Positions 32,477 to 40,964 of a stretch of 64,000 nt of DNA are shown one piece after another. The DNA lies in contig JAVLBA010000001.1 in assembly GCA_031581485.1 (NCBI GenBank), forward strand, positions 29,336-93,335, read 5' to 3'. Origin of the DNA: BM506 sp031581485. GTDB taxonomy: Bacteria > Desulfobacterota > Desulfobulbia > Desulfobulbales > SURF-16. Each line of letters starts with the position of its first letter. The first letter of the stretch is position 1. Under the pieces are notes generated by a model, which was not told the DNA's origin, searched no databases, and worked only from the letters and a program-made list of their open reading frames with translations. The position numbers and the translations under genes were made by a program.

Positions 32477-32917
32477 ATGCGACCTATAATTTTCACACTG
32501 TTCCTTATTCTTTTCTTCTCTGGCGGCTGCGGACCCAACAAGGCCCCTGAACACCCCCAGGTGGTTGCTGACGGAGATGTCGTTAAAGTGCCGCTCTCGG
32601 AGGTGGGTGACGGCGGGGTGCATTTCTATACCTATAAATTTGACAACAAGAATGTTAATTTTCTGGTCAGAACCGATGGCAAGGGCAAACTCCATACGCA
32701 CCTGGATGCCTGCTACAGCTGTTTTAAGTATAAGATCGGTTATTATGTGGAGGATGGGGATCTTGTCTGCCGGGCCTGTCGCTATCGATATCCCCTGGCC
32801 GATGAGGAGTGGCTGTTTATTCAGGCCTGCGCCCCCATCGCTTTGAGACACAGGATCAAAGGAAACTATCTGGTCATTAAGCTCTCCCGCCTAAAGCGGG
32901 CCGGCAAGTTCTTTTGA
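32477..32917 (+). CDS. DUF2318-family lipoprotein with CxxC pairs
   Basis: A 146-residue protein with a short signal and lipobox-like FSGGC (Cys about 18). The DUF2318 core has HLDACYSCFKYKIGYY and GDLVCRACRYRYP, two CxxC pairs likely to bind metal or a heme/Fe-S centre, and a further Cys near CAPIAL. In Campylobacter the p19/ftr1 iron operon contains a DUF2318 gene beside FtsX-type permeases and an ABC ATPase, an arrangement echoed here without the FTR1 permease. It ends the plus-strand cluster. Confidence 0.82.
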   Translation: MRPIIFTLFLILFFSGGCGPNKAPEHPQVVADGDVVKVPLSEVGDGGVHFYTYKFDNKNVNFLVRTDGKGKLHTHLDACYSCFKYKIGYYVEDGDLVCRACRYRYPLADEEWLFIQACAPIALRHRIKGNYLVIKLSRLKRAGKFF

Positions 32918-33077
32918 CAATGAGGTTGGCGTTGTCATGTCACGGCGTTGGCACTCCTTGATCGGCAAGCGGGGGAGCAAGCAGCCCCCTGCCGCCGCCC
33001 TGGGGCGGGAAATAAAAAACGTGGCCTTGCCGGAGCCGACAACCAGGGAGTACCTGTGCCGCCATGGCCACCAGAGC

Positions 33078-33947
33078 TCATTGGGTGAGGCTGAAGGTAA
33101 TCGGCATAGTGATCTCGGCGTCTTCCAGGGGGAGCGGGAACGGCGCGACCTGCCGCACCACAGCCATGGCCTGGCGGTCAAGCAGGTCGTATCCCGAGCT
33201 TGCCAAGACGGTGATGCCCTCCACGCCGCCCTCGTGATTGATACGGAAGGAGAGTTTGACCTGACCCGTCCAGCCTTTCTTCCGGGCCACGGCGGGATAG
33301 CGCAAGTTGCGCAGGACCCGGTCGCGGATACCGGCGAAATGGTTGGTCCGGTACTGTTCCTGGCTGCTCTGGGAGTGCTCTCCCGTGACCGCTTCCCGGC
33401 TGGCGGTCTGGGCAAGTGTGGCGGGGTTTGCTGGGCCGGATGGCGCTGGCCTGGCAAGCCCTGCAGCTGAGGCGAGTGGCTTTGGCAAAACTGTTTGTGT
33501 TGCCGATTCTACCTTGGTCGCTGCTCTTTCCTCCTGGACAAATGATTCTGCCGCTGCTGGTTCTGCTGGCGGTGTTTCAGCCACCAATGCTTCCCGTTCT
33601 GGTGCCTGTACCGCTTTTTTCTGGTGGCGCTGCTCGATAATGGGCGGATTGGCATCAACGGCGGCTTCCACAGGCCTCGTGTCTTGGCCGACTTCAGCAG
33701 CCCGTTGCAAAACTGGTGCGCTTGCTGATGCCTCAGCTGCGCTCGCTACCTTTTTCAACGGGCTGTCAGAGGTGACGGGAAGCGCGGGGGCGGACATCTC
33801 TTGGCCATTGCCGTCGAGCATGGTGAAATTCATCAGATCGATGCGCTGGGGAACGCTGACCGTGCGTGTGGCGCCGATAATCGCCAGCACCAGCAGCACA
33901 TGAATGGCACACGAAAGCAGCAGGGCCTTTATCTGTCTGGTCATCAT
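33078..33947 (-). CDS. tonB: TonB energy-transducing protein
   Basis: A 289-residue protein: a single N-terminal membrane anchor (about 8-27, LLLSCAIHVLLVLAIIGAT with the usual Ser-His pair), an Ala/Pro/Glu-rich periplasmic spacer (about 50-200), and the C-terminal TonB domain (RYPAVARKKGWTGQVKLSF, GYDLLDRQAMAVVR). It links the proton-driven ExbB-ExbD motor to the outer-membrane receptor encoded at the other end of this minus-strand operon. Its start overlaps the end of exbD. Confidence 0.92.
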   Translation of the reverse strand: MMTRQIKALLLSCAIHVLLVLAIIGATRTVSVPQRIDLMNFTMLDGNGQEMSAPALPVTSDSPLKKVASAAEASASAPVLQRAAEVGQDTRPVEAAVDANPPIIEQRHQKKAVQAPEREALVAETPPAEPAAAESFVQEERAATKVESATQTVLPKPLASAAGLARPAPSGPANPATLAQTASREAVTGEHSQSSQEQYRTNHFAGIRDRVLRNLRYPAVARKKGWTGQVKLSFRINHEGGVEGITVLASSGYDLLDRQAMAVVRQVAPFPLPLEDAEITMPITFSLTQ

Positions 33948-34324
33948 ATCTTTTCAGTCTGCAAACTCACCTTGGCAAAACCCAACCCTTTTACCGTGTT
34001 GAGCACCTTAACAAAGTTCTGCAGGGCAATCTGCCGGTCGGCGCGGATGAGGACAGTGGTTTCCCGTTCATGGGAACGAAGCCGTTCCTCCAGGGCCGCC
34101 ATGGTCACCGGTTCCGCATCCAGGACAATGGCCCCCTGTCTGTCAATATCGATCAGGATAGCCTGCTTTGTCGTTGATGTCTGACTGGCCGAGGCCTTTG
34201 GCAGGTCAACGCTGATGGTCCCCTGGGCGATAAAGGTCGAGGTGGTGAGCACAATGGTGAGCAGCACCAGCATGATGTCGATGAAGGGGATGACGTTGAT
34301 GGAATCAAACTGTGTGTCATCCAT
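33944..34324 (-). CDS. exbD: Biopolymer transporter ExbD
   Basis: A 126-residue protein with one membrane span containing the proton-path Asp (INVIPFIDIMLVLLTIVL) and a periplasmic domain ending VSLQTEKI. The start ATG 34324 overlaps the last codons of exbB; the longer open frame upstream is a shadow of exbB. With ExbB it forms the motor for TonB. Confidence 0.93.
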   Translation of the reverse strand: MDDTQFDSINVIPFIDIMLVLLTIVLTTSTFIAQGTISVDLPKASASQTSTTKQAILIDIDRQGAIVLDAEPVTMAALEERLRSHERETTVLIRADRQIALQNFVKVLNTVKGLGFAKVSLQTEKI

Positions 34325-34739
34325 ATTGGGACTCCCATTGAACCAGCAGCACCTTGACCCGCCGCAGCAGGAAGTTGTAGAGGATGATGGCCGGTATCGC
34401 CACCACCAGGCCAAGAGCGGTGGCCTTGAGGGCCAGGGCCAGGCCGACCATGATCTTGCCGGTGTCCATGAAACCCTCTTGGCCGATGCCATAAAAGGTG
34501 AGCATGATGCCCAGCACTGTGCCCAGGAGACCGATATACGGAGCATTGCTGCCGATGGTGGCGATGATGTGGAGTTTGTCGGTGAGCTCCAGTTTCAGGG
34601 TCTGGTGATCACCATAGTCAGCAAGCCGAATGCCGTTATAAAAGAGCTGGCGTTCAATGGCTATGGCCACGGCGATGACACTCATCAGTAACAGTAAACC
34701 GATAACGCCGTAGTCAATTGTTGCCTGCAGCCAATCCAT
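34317..34739 (-). CDS. exbB: MotA/TolQ/ExbB proton channel family protein
   Basis: A 140-residue short ExbB with three hydrophobic helices (about 8-27, 65-85, 98-122) and the conserved core SNAPYIGLLGTVLGIMLTFY. The length is typical of the compact ExbB variants with a reduced cytoplasmic domain. It is followed directly by exbD and tonB. Confidence 0.92.
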   Translation of the reverse strand: MDWLQATIDYGVIGLLLLMSVIAVAIAIERQLFYNGIRLADYGDHQTLKLELTDKLHIIATIGSNAPYIGLLGTVLGIMLTFYGIGQEGFMDTGKIMVGLALALKATALGLVVAIPAIILYNFLLRRVKVLLVQWESQYG

Positions 34740-34929
34740 TGCTATCTCCTTTCTTTTTTTTCTTGAATCTGGAATAGGCTGCCACTCCCAGCACCGCTAC
34801 CCCACCACCCACGCAGCCGAAGCAGGAGGCGCATCCTCCCCCAGCGCAACCGGCCGATGCCAGAAGCCCACCCACTCCACTTGCCACACCGATGCCGGTC
34901 CCGAACAGTTTTGCACCCATATTTTTCAT
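34714..34929 (-). CDS. Small Cys/Gly-rich membrane peptide
   Basis: A 71-residue peptide starting at ATG 34929 (another ATG three codons later). It contains a Gly-rich hydrophobic core with four cysteines in eleven residues (GCAGGGCASCFGC), then a basic tail (SRFKKKKKGD). It overlaps both the preceding polyferredoxin gene region and the start of exbB, so it belongs to this operon. The cysteines could coordinate a metal or heme; no family recognised. The upstream extension of the frame overlaps coding sequence in another frame and is not credible. Confidence 0.6.
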   Translation of the reverse strand: MKNMGAKLFGTGIGVASGVGGLLASAGCAGGGCASCFGCVGGGVAVLGVAAYSRFKKKKKGDSNGLAAGNN

Positions 34930-34933
34930 AGGA

Positions 34934-35758
34934 TCACCGATAATCAATGGCCTGCTGGGGGCAGGCCTTCTGGCATTCCCGGCAGGGGAAGCAGGAATAA
35001 TGGTTGATGGTTGCCTGTTCATCCCGTTCGATGGCCCAAGTGGGACAGACATGTTCGCAGGCCCCGCAGCCATTACATTTATCAGCGTTGACCCGCATTC
35101 TTTTGCCGAACCGGGCACCGATCCTGTTAACAAGAGTGTCCAGGGCGCCGATGGGACAGAAAAAATTACAATACCCCCGGCCGCCGCGGGCCATGAAGCC
35201 GAGCAGGATGATCATGCCCAGATTGATCAGGCCGGCGGTCCGCAGGAAATAGGCAAGATCCGCCTCCATGAAGGCGGACCCGAACAAACGCGGCATGGTG
35301 GCGAAATTGCAGTAGCTGCAGCAGAGGCTCCCGATGCCAAAGAGCGGTGCCAGAAGATAAACGGCAAGGTAGCCGTAGCGCACTGGTGGGGCCGAGATGC
35401 CCGTGTAGTTGATCTGCAACTTTTTTGGCACAAGCCGGCTGCCCAGTTCGGTGGAGCTGCCCACCGGGCAGAGATGGCTGCACCAATGGCGACCAAAGAA
35501 AAGAGTGGAGAGCAGGATGGCGGCGACCAGCGCCACTCCCATGTAACTCCGTAAAAAACCCATGAAGAACTGGCTCACGGTCATGCCCTCGCGCCAGGTG
35601 AAAAACATGCGCGGGCACCATTCGCCGCAGAAATTCACGCTACCGGTGCTGGCCTGGAAAATGAGGGCCAGGGGCGGCAGAAAGGCCATAACCGCCAGCA
35701 CCAGGATCAAGGTTCGGTGTTTTGCCCACAAAGATATTTTTGTCCTGTTCGCATTCAT
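34934..35758 (-). CDS. 4Fe-4S polyferredoxin membrane protein (NapH/NosR-like)
   Basis: A 274-residue protein with about five spans and six cysteine groups: CGEWCPRMFF, CSHLCPVG, CCSYCNF, CNFFCPIG and a C-terminal double ferredoxin CNGCGACEHVCP / CFPCRECQKACP. NapH/NosR-type proteins pass electrons from quinol or cytoplasm across the membrane. In a TonB operon such a protein may supply reductant for reducing an imported metal or cofactor; this is inference. Its last codons lie next to the Cys-rich peptide gene, and its start overlaps the end of the 35755 gene. Confidence 0.85.
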   Translation of the reverse strand: MNANRTKISLWAKHRTLILVLAVMAFLPPLALIFQASTGSVNFCGEWCPRMFFTWREGMTVSQFFMGFLRSYMGVALVAAILLSTLFFGRHWCSHLCPVGSSTELGSRLVPKKLQINYTGISAPPVRYGYLAVYLLAPLFGIGSLCCSYCNFATMPRLFGSAFMEADLAYFLRTAGLINLGMIILLGFMARGGRGYCNFFCPIGALDTLVNRIGARFGKRMRVNADKCNGCGACEHVCPTWAIERDEQATINHYSCFPCRECQKACPQQAIDYR

Positions 35759-36357
35759 TCGGCTCGGTCTTCCTTGCTGTTAAAATGAATAGGCACCCGC
35801 ATGACCTGGTTTCCGGAGGCCATGTCATAGAAGGCCAGCGACGGCCCGGTGACAGCGCTATGCTGGTACTGGTTGCCGCTCCGGGCAACCGCCGCGCTGC
35901 TTTCCGGGCAGCAGGAAGCGCCCGGCCCCGGTTCGGCAGGCGCCGCCACAGCGCTTTTAACCATTGCATCAGCACTGCTGCCATCCGGCCGCATGACCAC
36001 CCAGAGGACCAACCGATCACGGGGCTGCACTCCTTTGAGAACATGGTCCCGGAAAACCGGCTCCCGGTGCAGACCAAGGGGGATCATCGGTTCGGAGTTG
36101 TGAATGGCCCAGGTCATGCCGGGGACATTTTCCACCACCACACGCACGTCACCGCGATAGGGCGGTAACACCGTGGCCGTGGCGATCATGACATAGCGGT
36201 TCAGGCCGCACTCAAAATGGGCGGCGTGTTTCACCCGACCGCCGTCCTTGCTGAGCAGCGCCATGGAATGGGCCGAATCACCGAAATGGGACACCACCCC
36301 CAGCAAGGATAGGCCTACGGCGGCGGTAAAGGTGATCATCGTCTTGATGTTCTTCAT
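35755..36357 (-). CDS. Periplasmic protein of unknown function in the TonB operon
   Basis: A 200-residue exported protein; signal-like N-terminus (MITFTAAVGLSLLGVVSHFG). The mature part has beta-strand patterns (YVMIATATVLPPYRGDVRVVVENV) and a Cys-Cys pair within an Ala/Pro-rich segment (GPGASCCPESS). Scattered His, Met and Cys residues would allow metal binding, but no known domain is clear. It lies between the receptor gene (12 bases) and the polyferredoxin gene (4-base overlap), implying a shared job in uptake. Confidence 0.7.
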   Translation of the reverse strand: MKNIKTMITFTAAVGLSLLGVVSHFGDSAHSMALLSKDGGRVKHAAHFECGLNRYVMIATATVLPPYRGDVRVVVENVPGMTWAIHNSEPMIPLGLHREPVFRDHVLKGVQPRDRLVLWVVMRPDGSSADAMVKSAVAAPAEPGPGASCCPESSAAVARSGNQYQHSAVTGPSLAFYDMASGNQVMRVPIHFNSKEDRAE

Positions 36358-36369
36358 GGCAACCGCTCC

Positions 36370-38478
36370 TTAAAAGGCGTAGGTGAACTTGCCGAAAAAG
36401 GTGCGTGGCGCCCCGGGCCTGTACCGCTTCTCGTCAGAGTACTTGGTCACCTCCATGGCATAGGTGTCGTCAAAGAGGTTCTGCACATCCAGGGTCACAG
36501 CCCAGGGACCTTTCTCATAGCCGACCATGAGTTTGGTCAGGAAGGTATAGCCCTCATATGTCTCGGAATTAGCGGCATCAACGTAATATCTGCCCCAGGT
36601 GGAGGTAGTGACACTGCACTTGAATCCTTGCGGGTGCCGATAGCGGGCGAACAACGAATACTGGTGCTCCGGGATATAGGGGAGCTGGTTGCCGCTGTGG
36701 TCCAGCAGGACGGTGCTGGTGGTGTGAGTCACCGGATCATAGACCCGGATCGGTTCGCTGAATTCGTCAAATTCGAAATCGCTGTAGGTGTAGGTGCCGC
36801 CGATGGCCAGCCCGTCCAGGGCCTGGTAGGTGCCTGTAAACTCAAGGCCGTTTTTTCTTGTCTCGCCAGCGTTGTTATAGGAGCTCTCCCCGCCAGGGAG
36901 AAGGGTCTGGATCACCTCGTCGCTCACCTGCATGTGAAAGAGGGCCAGATCCAGTGCATGTCCGCCCTTGAAAAGGGCCTTCATTCCGGTTTCGTAATTG
37001 ACGGTGGTTGCCGGCGTCAGGTTAGGATTGTCTTCCAGTTCCGATGACTGAGGTGTCTGGAAACCGGTGGAAACCGTGCCGTAGAGACTGTAAATGCTGT
37101 TTATTGCGTAGACCACGCCCAGCCGTGGGCTGACCCGCTCAAAGGTTTCATCAATGTTAATGGTCTGCCTGTTGGCCACAAAACTGGCCGTTGCATAGGA
37201 ATATTCCTGGAATATTTCTGAGTCGAAATCAAAGGTGACCCGGTCGTACCGCACGCCGAGATCAACGAGCCAGGCATCCCCGGGCCGGAGGGTTTCCTGG
37301 AGATAGAGACCCCACTTGTTCACCACTTCGTCACTGGTTTCCATCAGGTCGCCTTTTTCATCGGACAGGGTGGAGAGCAGGCGGCCCGAGTCGGAGGTAA
37401 GGATGTCACGGTAGGTGAATTTTTCGCTGTCCATGCTGTCCTGTTGGCCACTGATGCCGGATACCAGTTCAGAATTAAGACCAAAAAGCTGGTGCGCGAA
37501 GTTTGCCTGCACATCGGCACCCAAGATATCGGCGCCGCCGTCGTTGATGCCGCCCGTGACCGGATGAAAATGTTCCCAGCTCTGGTAATAGACCAAGGGT
37601 TTGATGGTAACCGGCCCCAGGGGCTTTTCATATTTCAGGGTGGTGTAGTAGATGGTGCTGTCCCGGGCCGAGTGCCTGAAGGGACCGTCGGTGAGCTGGC
37701 TGATATCGCTTTCGAACTGCTCAAGGCTCAAACTACCGGGCAGCTCGATTTCCGCCTCTGTCATATTAAGATTCAACTCCAAAGAGGAGTTATCGTCAAA
37801 AGCAGTGCCGAATTTGATCCCTGCCTGGTCGGATTCAAATTCATTATGCTCCCGCCAGCCGTTGGAGGATTTATGCGTCCCGGAAAGGGTGGCATAGAGG
37901 CCCCCTACATGGCTGCCGTATACCCCGCTCAGCAACGTGGTGTCATCGCTGCCGTACCCTGTCTTCAGGCTCTTGATTTCTTCGAAGGGACTCTTGGTGA
38001 TGACATTGATGACGCCACCCGCGGCGTTGGCCCCGTACAGGGTAGAGTTGGGACCCTTGGTCACCTCAACCTGCTCGATGAGCTGGGTGTCAACAAAGTC
38101 GAGCCTGGTGAAACCGTCCGGGTCGGTGATGGGCACACCGTCGAGCAGCACCATAATTTCCCTGACTCCATAGCGGGCCTTGAGTCCGGCTCCTCGAATG
38201 ATGAGCCGGGCGTCATATCCACCGTTTCGGCTCTCCGCCTGGACACCGGCCACGCCCTCCAGGGCTTCCTTGACGCCGATCAGGCGTGAATCCTCAATGG
38301 TCTCTTGGCTGACCACGGTGACCGCCGCCGGCACTTCCCGAGTGGAGCGCTCGCTCCTCGTGGCGGTGACCACAATCTCTTCAAATTCATGTTTGATTGG
38401 TTCCCCCTCAGCACCGTGGGCGGATCCGACAGCACCCAACAGCAGCGCGCCGCCTAAAAATAAGAGTTCTCGTCTCAT
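36370..38478 (-). CDS. TonB-dependent outer-membrane receptor
   Basis: A 702-residue receptor with signal peptide (about 1-23), a TonB box (EEIVVTATR), a plug domain (VTVVSQETIEDSR to VINVITKS, including LIIRGAG and LYGANAAGGVINV) and a 22-strand barrel ending FGKFTYAF with the terminal Phe. It resembles vitamin B12, siderophore or copper (OprC-like) receptors; the substrate cannot be read from sequence. Its operon with polyferredoxin and Cys-rich peptide, next to a copper-protein cluster, makes copper or another redox metal a reasonable guess. A GAGGAGAATC ribosome binding site precedes ATG 38478. Confidence 0.93.
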   Translation of the reverse strand: MRRELLFLGGALLLGAVGSAHGAEGEPIKHEFEEIVVTATRSERSTREVPAAVTVVSQETIEDSRLIGVKEALEGVAGVQAESRNGGYDARLIIRGAGLKARYGVREIMVLLDGVPITDPDGFTRLDFVDTQLIEQVEVTKGPNSTLYGANAAGGVINVITKSPFEEIKSLKTGYGSDDTTLLSGVYGSHVGGLYATLSGTHKSSNGWREHNEFESDQAGIKFGTAFDDNSSLELNLNMTEAEIELPGSLSLEQFESDISQLTDGPFRHSARDSTIYYTTLKYEKPLGPVTIKPLVYYQSWEHFHPVTGGINDGGADILGADVQANFAHQLFGLNSELVSGISGQQDSMDSEKFTYRDILTSDSGRLLSTLSDEKGDLMETSDEVVNKWGLYLQETLRPGDAWLVDLGVRYDRVTFDFDSEIFQEYSYATASFVANRQTINIDETFERVSPRLGVVYAINSIYSLYGTVSTGFQTPQSSELEDNPNLTPATTVNYETGMKALFKGGHALDLALFHMQVSDEVIQTLLPGGESSYNNAGETRKNGLEFTGTYQALDGLAIGGTYTYSDFEFDEFSEPIRVYDPVTHTTSTVLLDHSGNQLPYIPEHQYSLFARYRHPQGFKCSVTTSTWGRYYVDAANSETYEGYTFLTKLMVGYEKGPWAVTLDVQNLFDDTYAMEVTKYSDEKRYRPGAPRTFFGKFTYAF

Positions 38479-39372
38479 AATGATTCTCCTCGCCTTGCTG
38501 GGGAGGCCAGCAATCTGTATCAGGAAAAAATTACGGTAAAAATGTAATTGTCTTTGGCCTTAATGATTATTTCAAGTTCAGGAAAAAGTTTCCTGCAAAG
38601 CTGTAATTACCTTTTATACTTATGTAGTATTTCAACATTGCCATTAAAAATAAAGGGTAAATATATTTAGTTTTGCTTGATGATTTTCTTTCTGTGGTAA
38701 ATATGACTATTGCGACGAATTGCCACAGTGGTAGATTGTAGCAGGATCAGTATAAAACAAGACCTGAGCTGGAGTTGTTCAAGAGTGGTGCATGGTGAAT
38801 AAGCGTTGTTTCTCTCATGAGAGAGAACGTGCAAAACGTTGCCACCTTTCTTTTTCGTTTCATCAAGTGGTCATGGCATATCGGTGCGTGTGCTTTCTCA
38901 GCGCTCTTTCATGAGGTGAGCTCAAGGAATCTGCCAAGCCCACCGATTTGTGAAGCAGTTCATCCCGAAGATCTGGAAGATCTCCTTTCTCTCCTCATCG
39001 GTAAAGGTGGTGATGTGGGGCGACAGGTTGGCCGCGATCAGGAAACAGGCCATTCTTCATGCTCTGTGGCGATCTTGACGTTGGAACCTGCGACTATCAA
39101 CGCCGGGGAGGCTTCTTCCCGGGCGTTTGTCAGCAAGGGTATTTCAGGGCAGGTGAAAGAGGGGACAACAACGGGGCCAGGGGCTGTTAAAAAGTGTTAC
39201 CCATGTACCGAGAACAAGGTGTAACCTATGGACCAGGACTATACCAAAAACAGCTGTTGGCCGGGCCCAGCAGCTGGCAGCAGGAGGATCTATTCATTCC
39301 ACGCCCTTGCAGGGGGCGGTCATTGAGCTTACATGTCTGGATTGCAAAAAAAGAAATATCAGGAGAATTGCT
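38479..39372. other. Long AT-rich intergenic region upstream of the TonB operon
   Basis: About 900 bases without a credible gene. The first 250 bases are very A/T rich and should contain the receptor promoter; two TGTAATT repeats (about 38540 and 38602) may be operator half-sites. A minus-strand frame of 43 codons (38922-39053, with DEERKEIFQIFGMNCF) looks protein-like but has no good ribosome binding site and may be a remnant. A palindrome TCTCTCATGAGAGA occurs at about 38812-38826. No RNA gene recognised. Confidence 0.4.
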
Positions 39373-40488
39373 ATGGCGACCTTATTCGACCAAACCACCA
39401 TCAACGGCATGACCATGCGCAACCGCCTGGTCCGCTCAGCTACCTGGGAAGGAATGTGCGAGGCAGATGGCCGACCCACTGCCCGGCTGGCAGAGTGGTA
39501 TAGGGATCTGGCCCGCGGCGGCGTGGGTCTGATCATCACGGGATATAGCTTTGTGCGGCCAGAGGGCAAACAGCTCCCTGGCAAGATGGGGATACACACC
39601 GACGATTTTGCCCGGGAGATGCAGGCCCTTACTCAGGCGGTACATGACCAGCAGGGGAAGATATGCGTCCAATTGGTGCATGCCGGGGGGCAGACGGATG
39701 CAGCCACCGCCCACCGCCAACCTCTGGCGCCCTCAGCCGTGCAGGTTGAGCAATTCCCCGAACTTCCTCAGGAAATGTCAAAAAAAGATATCGCCGACAT
39801 CGTGGTGGCCTTTGCTGAGGCGGCAAGACGGGCTCAAGCCTTCGGCTTCGATGCCCTCCAGCTTCATGGCGCCCATGGCTATTTGATCAATCAGTTCCTC
39901 TCGCCTCTTACCAACAGGCGTACGGATGAATACGGGGGCACTCTTGACAAGCGCTGCCGCTTTCTCCATGAGGTGTATCATGCCGTCCGTCTGGCAGTGG
40001 GTGACGATTTTCCCGTGTTGATCAAGCTCAACGGTGCCGACTTTGTAGAAGGCGGCCTGAGTATGGAAGATGCGGTCTATGCGGCGACCATGTTGGCTGA
40101 TGAAGGGATCGATGCCATTGAGGTGAGTGGCGGCACCCCAGCCTCGGGGGACAAAACTCCGGTGCGGCTCAAGATTGAGAAGTCAGAGCAGGAGGCCTAT
40201 AATCTTTCCCTGGCTAAACAGATCAAGAAGGCGGTCAACTGCCCGGTAATGGTGGTTGGCGGCTACAGAAGCTACGAGGTGGCGGAAGAGTCTGTTAAGG
40301 AGGAAGGGATTGATTATATTTCCATGGCCCGCCCCTTCATCCGGGAACCTCACTTGGTTCAACGATGGCGTCAAGGTGACCTCTCCCCGGCCAAATGCAT
40401 ATCCTGCAACGGCTGTTTTGAGCCGGGCCTTAAGGAAGGTGGGATCTACTGCGTGATAGAGGCAAAAGAAAGGGAGAAAAAGAGGTAA
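39373..40488 (+). CDS. NADH:flavin oxidoreductase, old yellow enzyme family
   Basis: A 371-residue flavoprotein starting MATLFDQTTING at ATG 39373 after AGGAGA. The FMN barrel shows NRLVRSATWEGM, LVHAGGQ, the catalytic pair in LQLHGAHGYLINQFLSPLTNRRTDEYGG and VVGGYRSYE. It ends with a Cys group (KCISCNGCFEPG) like the one that in larger family members (2,4-dienoyl-CoA reductase type) starts the 4Fe-4S module, but the FAD/NAD domains are absent. It probably reduces activated C=C bonds; the substrate is unknown. Confidence 0.92.
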   Translation: MATLFDQTTINGMTMRNRLVRSATWEGMCEADGRPTARLAEWYRDLARGGVGLIITGYSFVRPEGKQLPGKMGIHTDDFAREMQALTQAVHDQQGKICVQLVHAGGQTDAATAHRQPLAPSAVQVEQFPELPQEMSKKDIADIVVAFAEAARRAQAFGFDALQLHGAHGYLINQFLSPLTNRRTDEYGGTLDKRCRFLHEVYHAVRLAVGDDFPVLIKLNGADFVEGGLSMEDAVYAATMLADEGIDAIEVSGGTPASGDKTPVRLKIEKSEQEAYNLSLAKQIKKAVNCPVMVVGGYRSYEVAEESVKEEGIDYISMARPFIREPHLVQRWRQGDLSPAKCISCNGCFEPGLKEGGIYCVIEAKEREKKR

Positions 40489-40589
40489 TCCACCCTTCGA
40501 CGAAGGGGGGCGCAACCAGTACGGCCAAGGGCCGCGGCCCGGCCGGAAAAACAAGAGGGGGTGTCCCTGATTTTTCAAAAAAGGAGATG

Positions 40590-40717
40590 ATGGTGGGCTG
40601 GAAGGATTATTTTACCCCAAAAAAACAACAGGGGTGCTGGCCACCGCCGCTGCTGACGGCAGGGTGGATGCCGTTGTCTATGCCTCTCCCCACGTTATGG
40701 ACGCTTCCCTTGGCTGA
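40590..40717 (+). pseudogene. Frameshifted, truncated pyridoxamine-5'-phosphate-oxidase-like gene remnant
   Basis: After AAGGAG, ATG 40590 begins MVGWKDYFTPKK; shifting frame at a run of seven A gives TTGVLATAAADGRVDAVVY and then ASPHVMDASLG-stop. Together these read like the N-terminus of small PNPOx-like flavin-binding proteins (YF.PKKGTGVLATAD.DGRVD..VY). One A appears to be missing, and the gene stops after about 43 residues of an expected 130 or more, overlapping the end of the YheU-like gene. It is a remnant, unless the A-run is an assembly error. Confidence 0.6.
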
Positions 40718-40964
40718 CAACGATGTTTGCCGTATTTGACTTGAGGTCGAAAACGATCTGCACCTTGTTGTTTCTCAGCTGGAGCAGGACCTGGGTGATT
40801 TTGTCTTCCAGCGTGCAGCCTGGATCACCCCAGTCTGCGCCGTCCCGGGTCACAAACTCCTCGATCATATTCCGCAGGGTATTCGGATCAATCTGTTCGT
40901 ACGGAACCGCTATTCCTTCTTCGTGCATGCCGACTGCGTTTTCCTGAGACATTATCCCGTCCAT
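40695..40964 (-). CDS. YheU (UPF0270) family protein
   Basis: An 89-residue acidic protein. The core resembles YheU: IAVPYEQIDPNTLRNMIEEF, VTRDGADWG, TLEDKITQVLLQLRNNK, VQIVFD. YheU proteins are about 70 residues and of unknown function, so this one has a short N-terminal extension; ATG 40952 (MSQENAVG) is an alternative start. It is transcribed alone, opposite to its neighbours. Confidence 0.8.
   Translation of the reverse strand: MDGIMSQENAVGMHEEGIAVPYEQIDPNTLRNMIEEFVTRDGADWGDPGCTLEDKITQVLLQLRNNKVQIVFDLKSNTANIVVSQGKRP

Noticed and set aside
21142..32917. Complete nitrous oxide reductase (nos) operon
   Set aside because: NosL-like, ABC and polyferredoxin genes are present, but there is no NosZ, no NosD and no CuZ motif in the window.
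38817..39224. 135-codon plus-strand frame upstream of the old yellow enzyme gene
   Set aside because: No ribosome binding site, no family resemblance, and it starts inside a palindrome; treated as intergenic.
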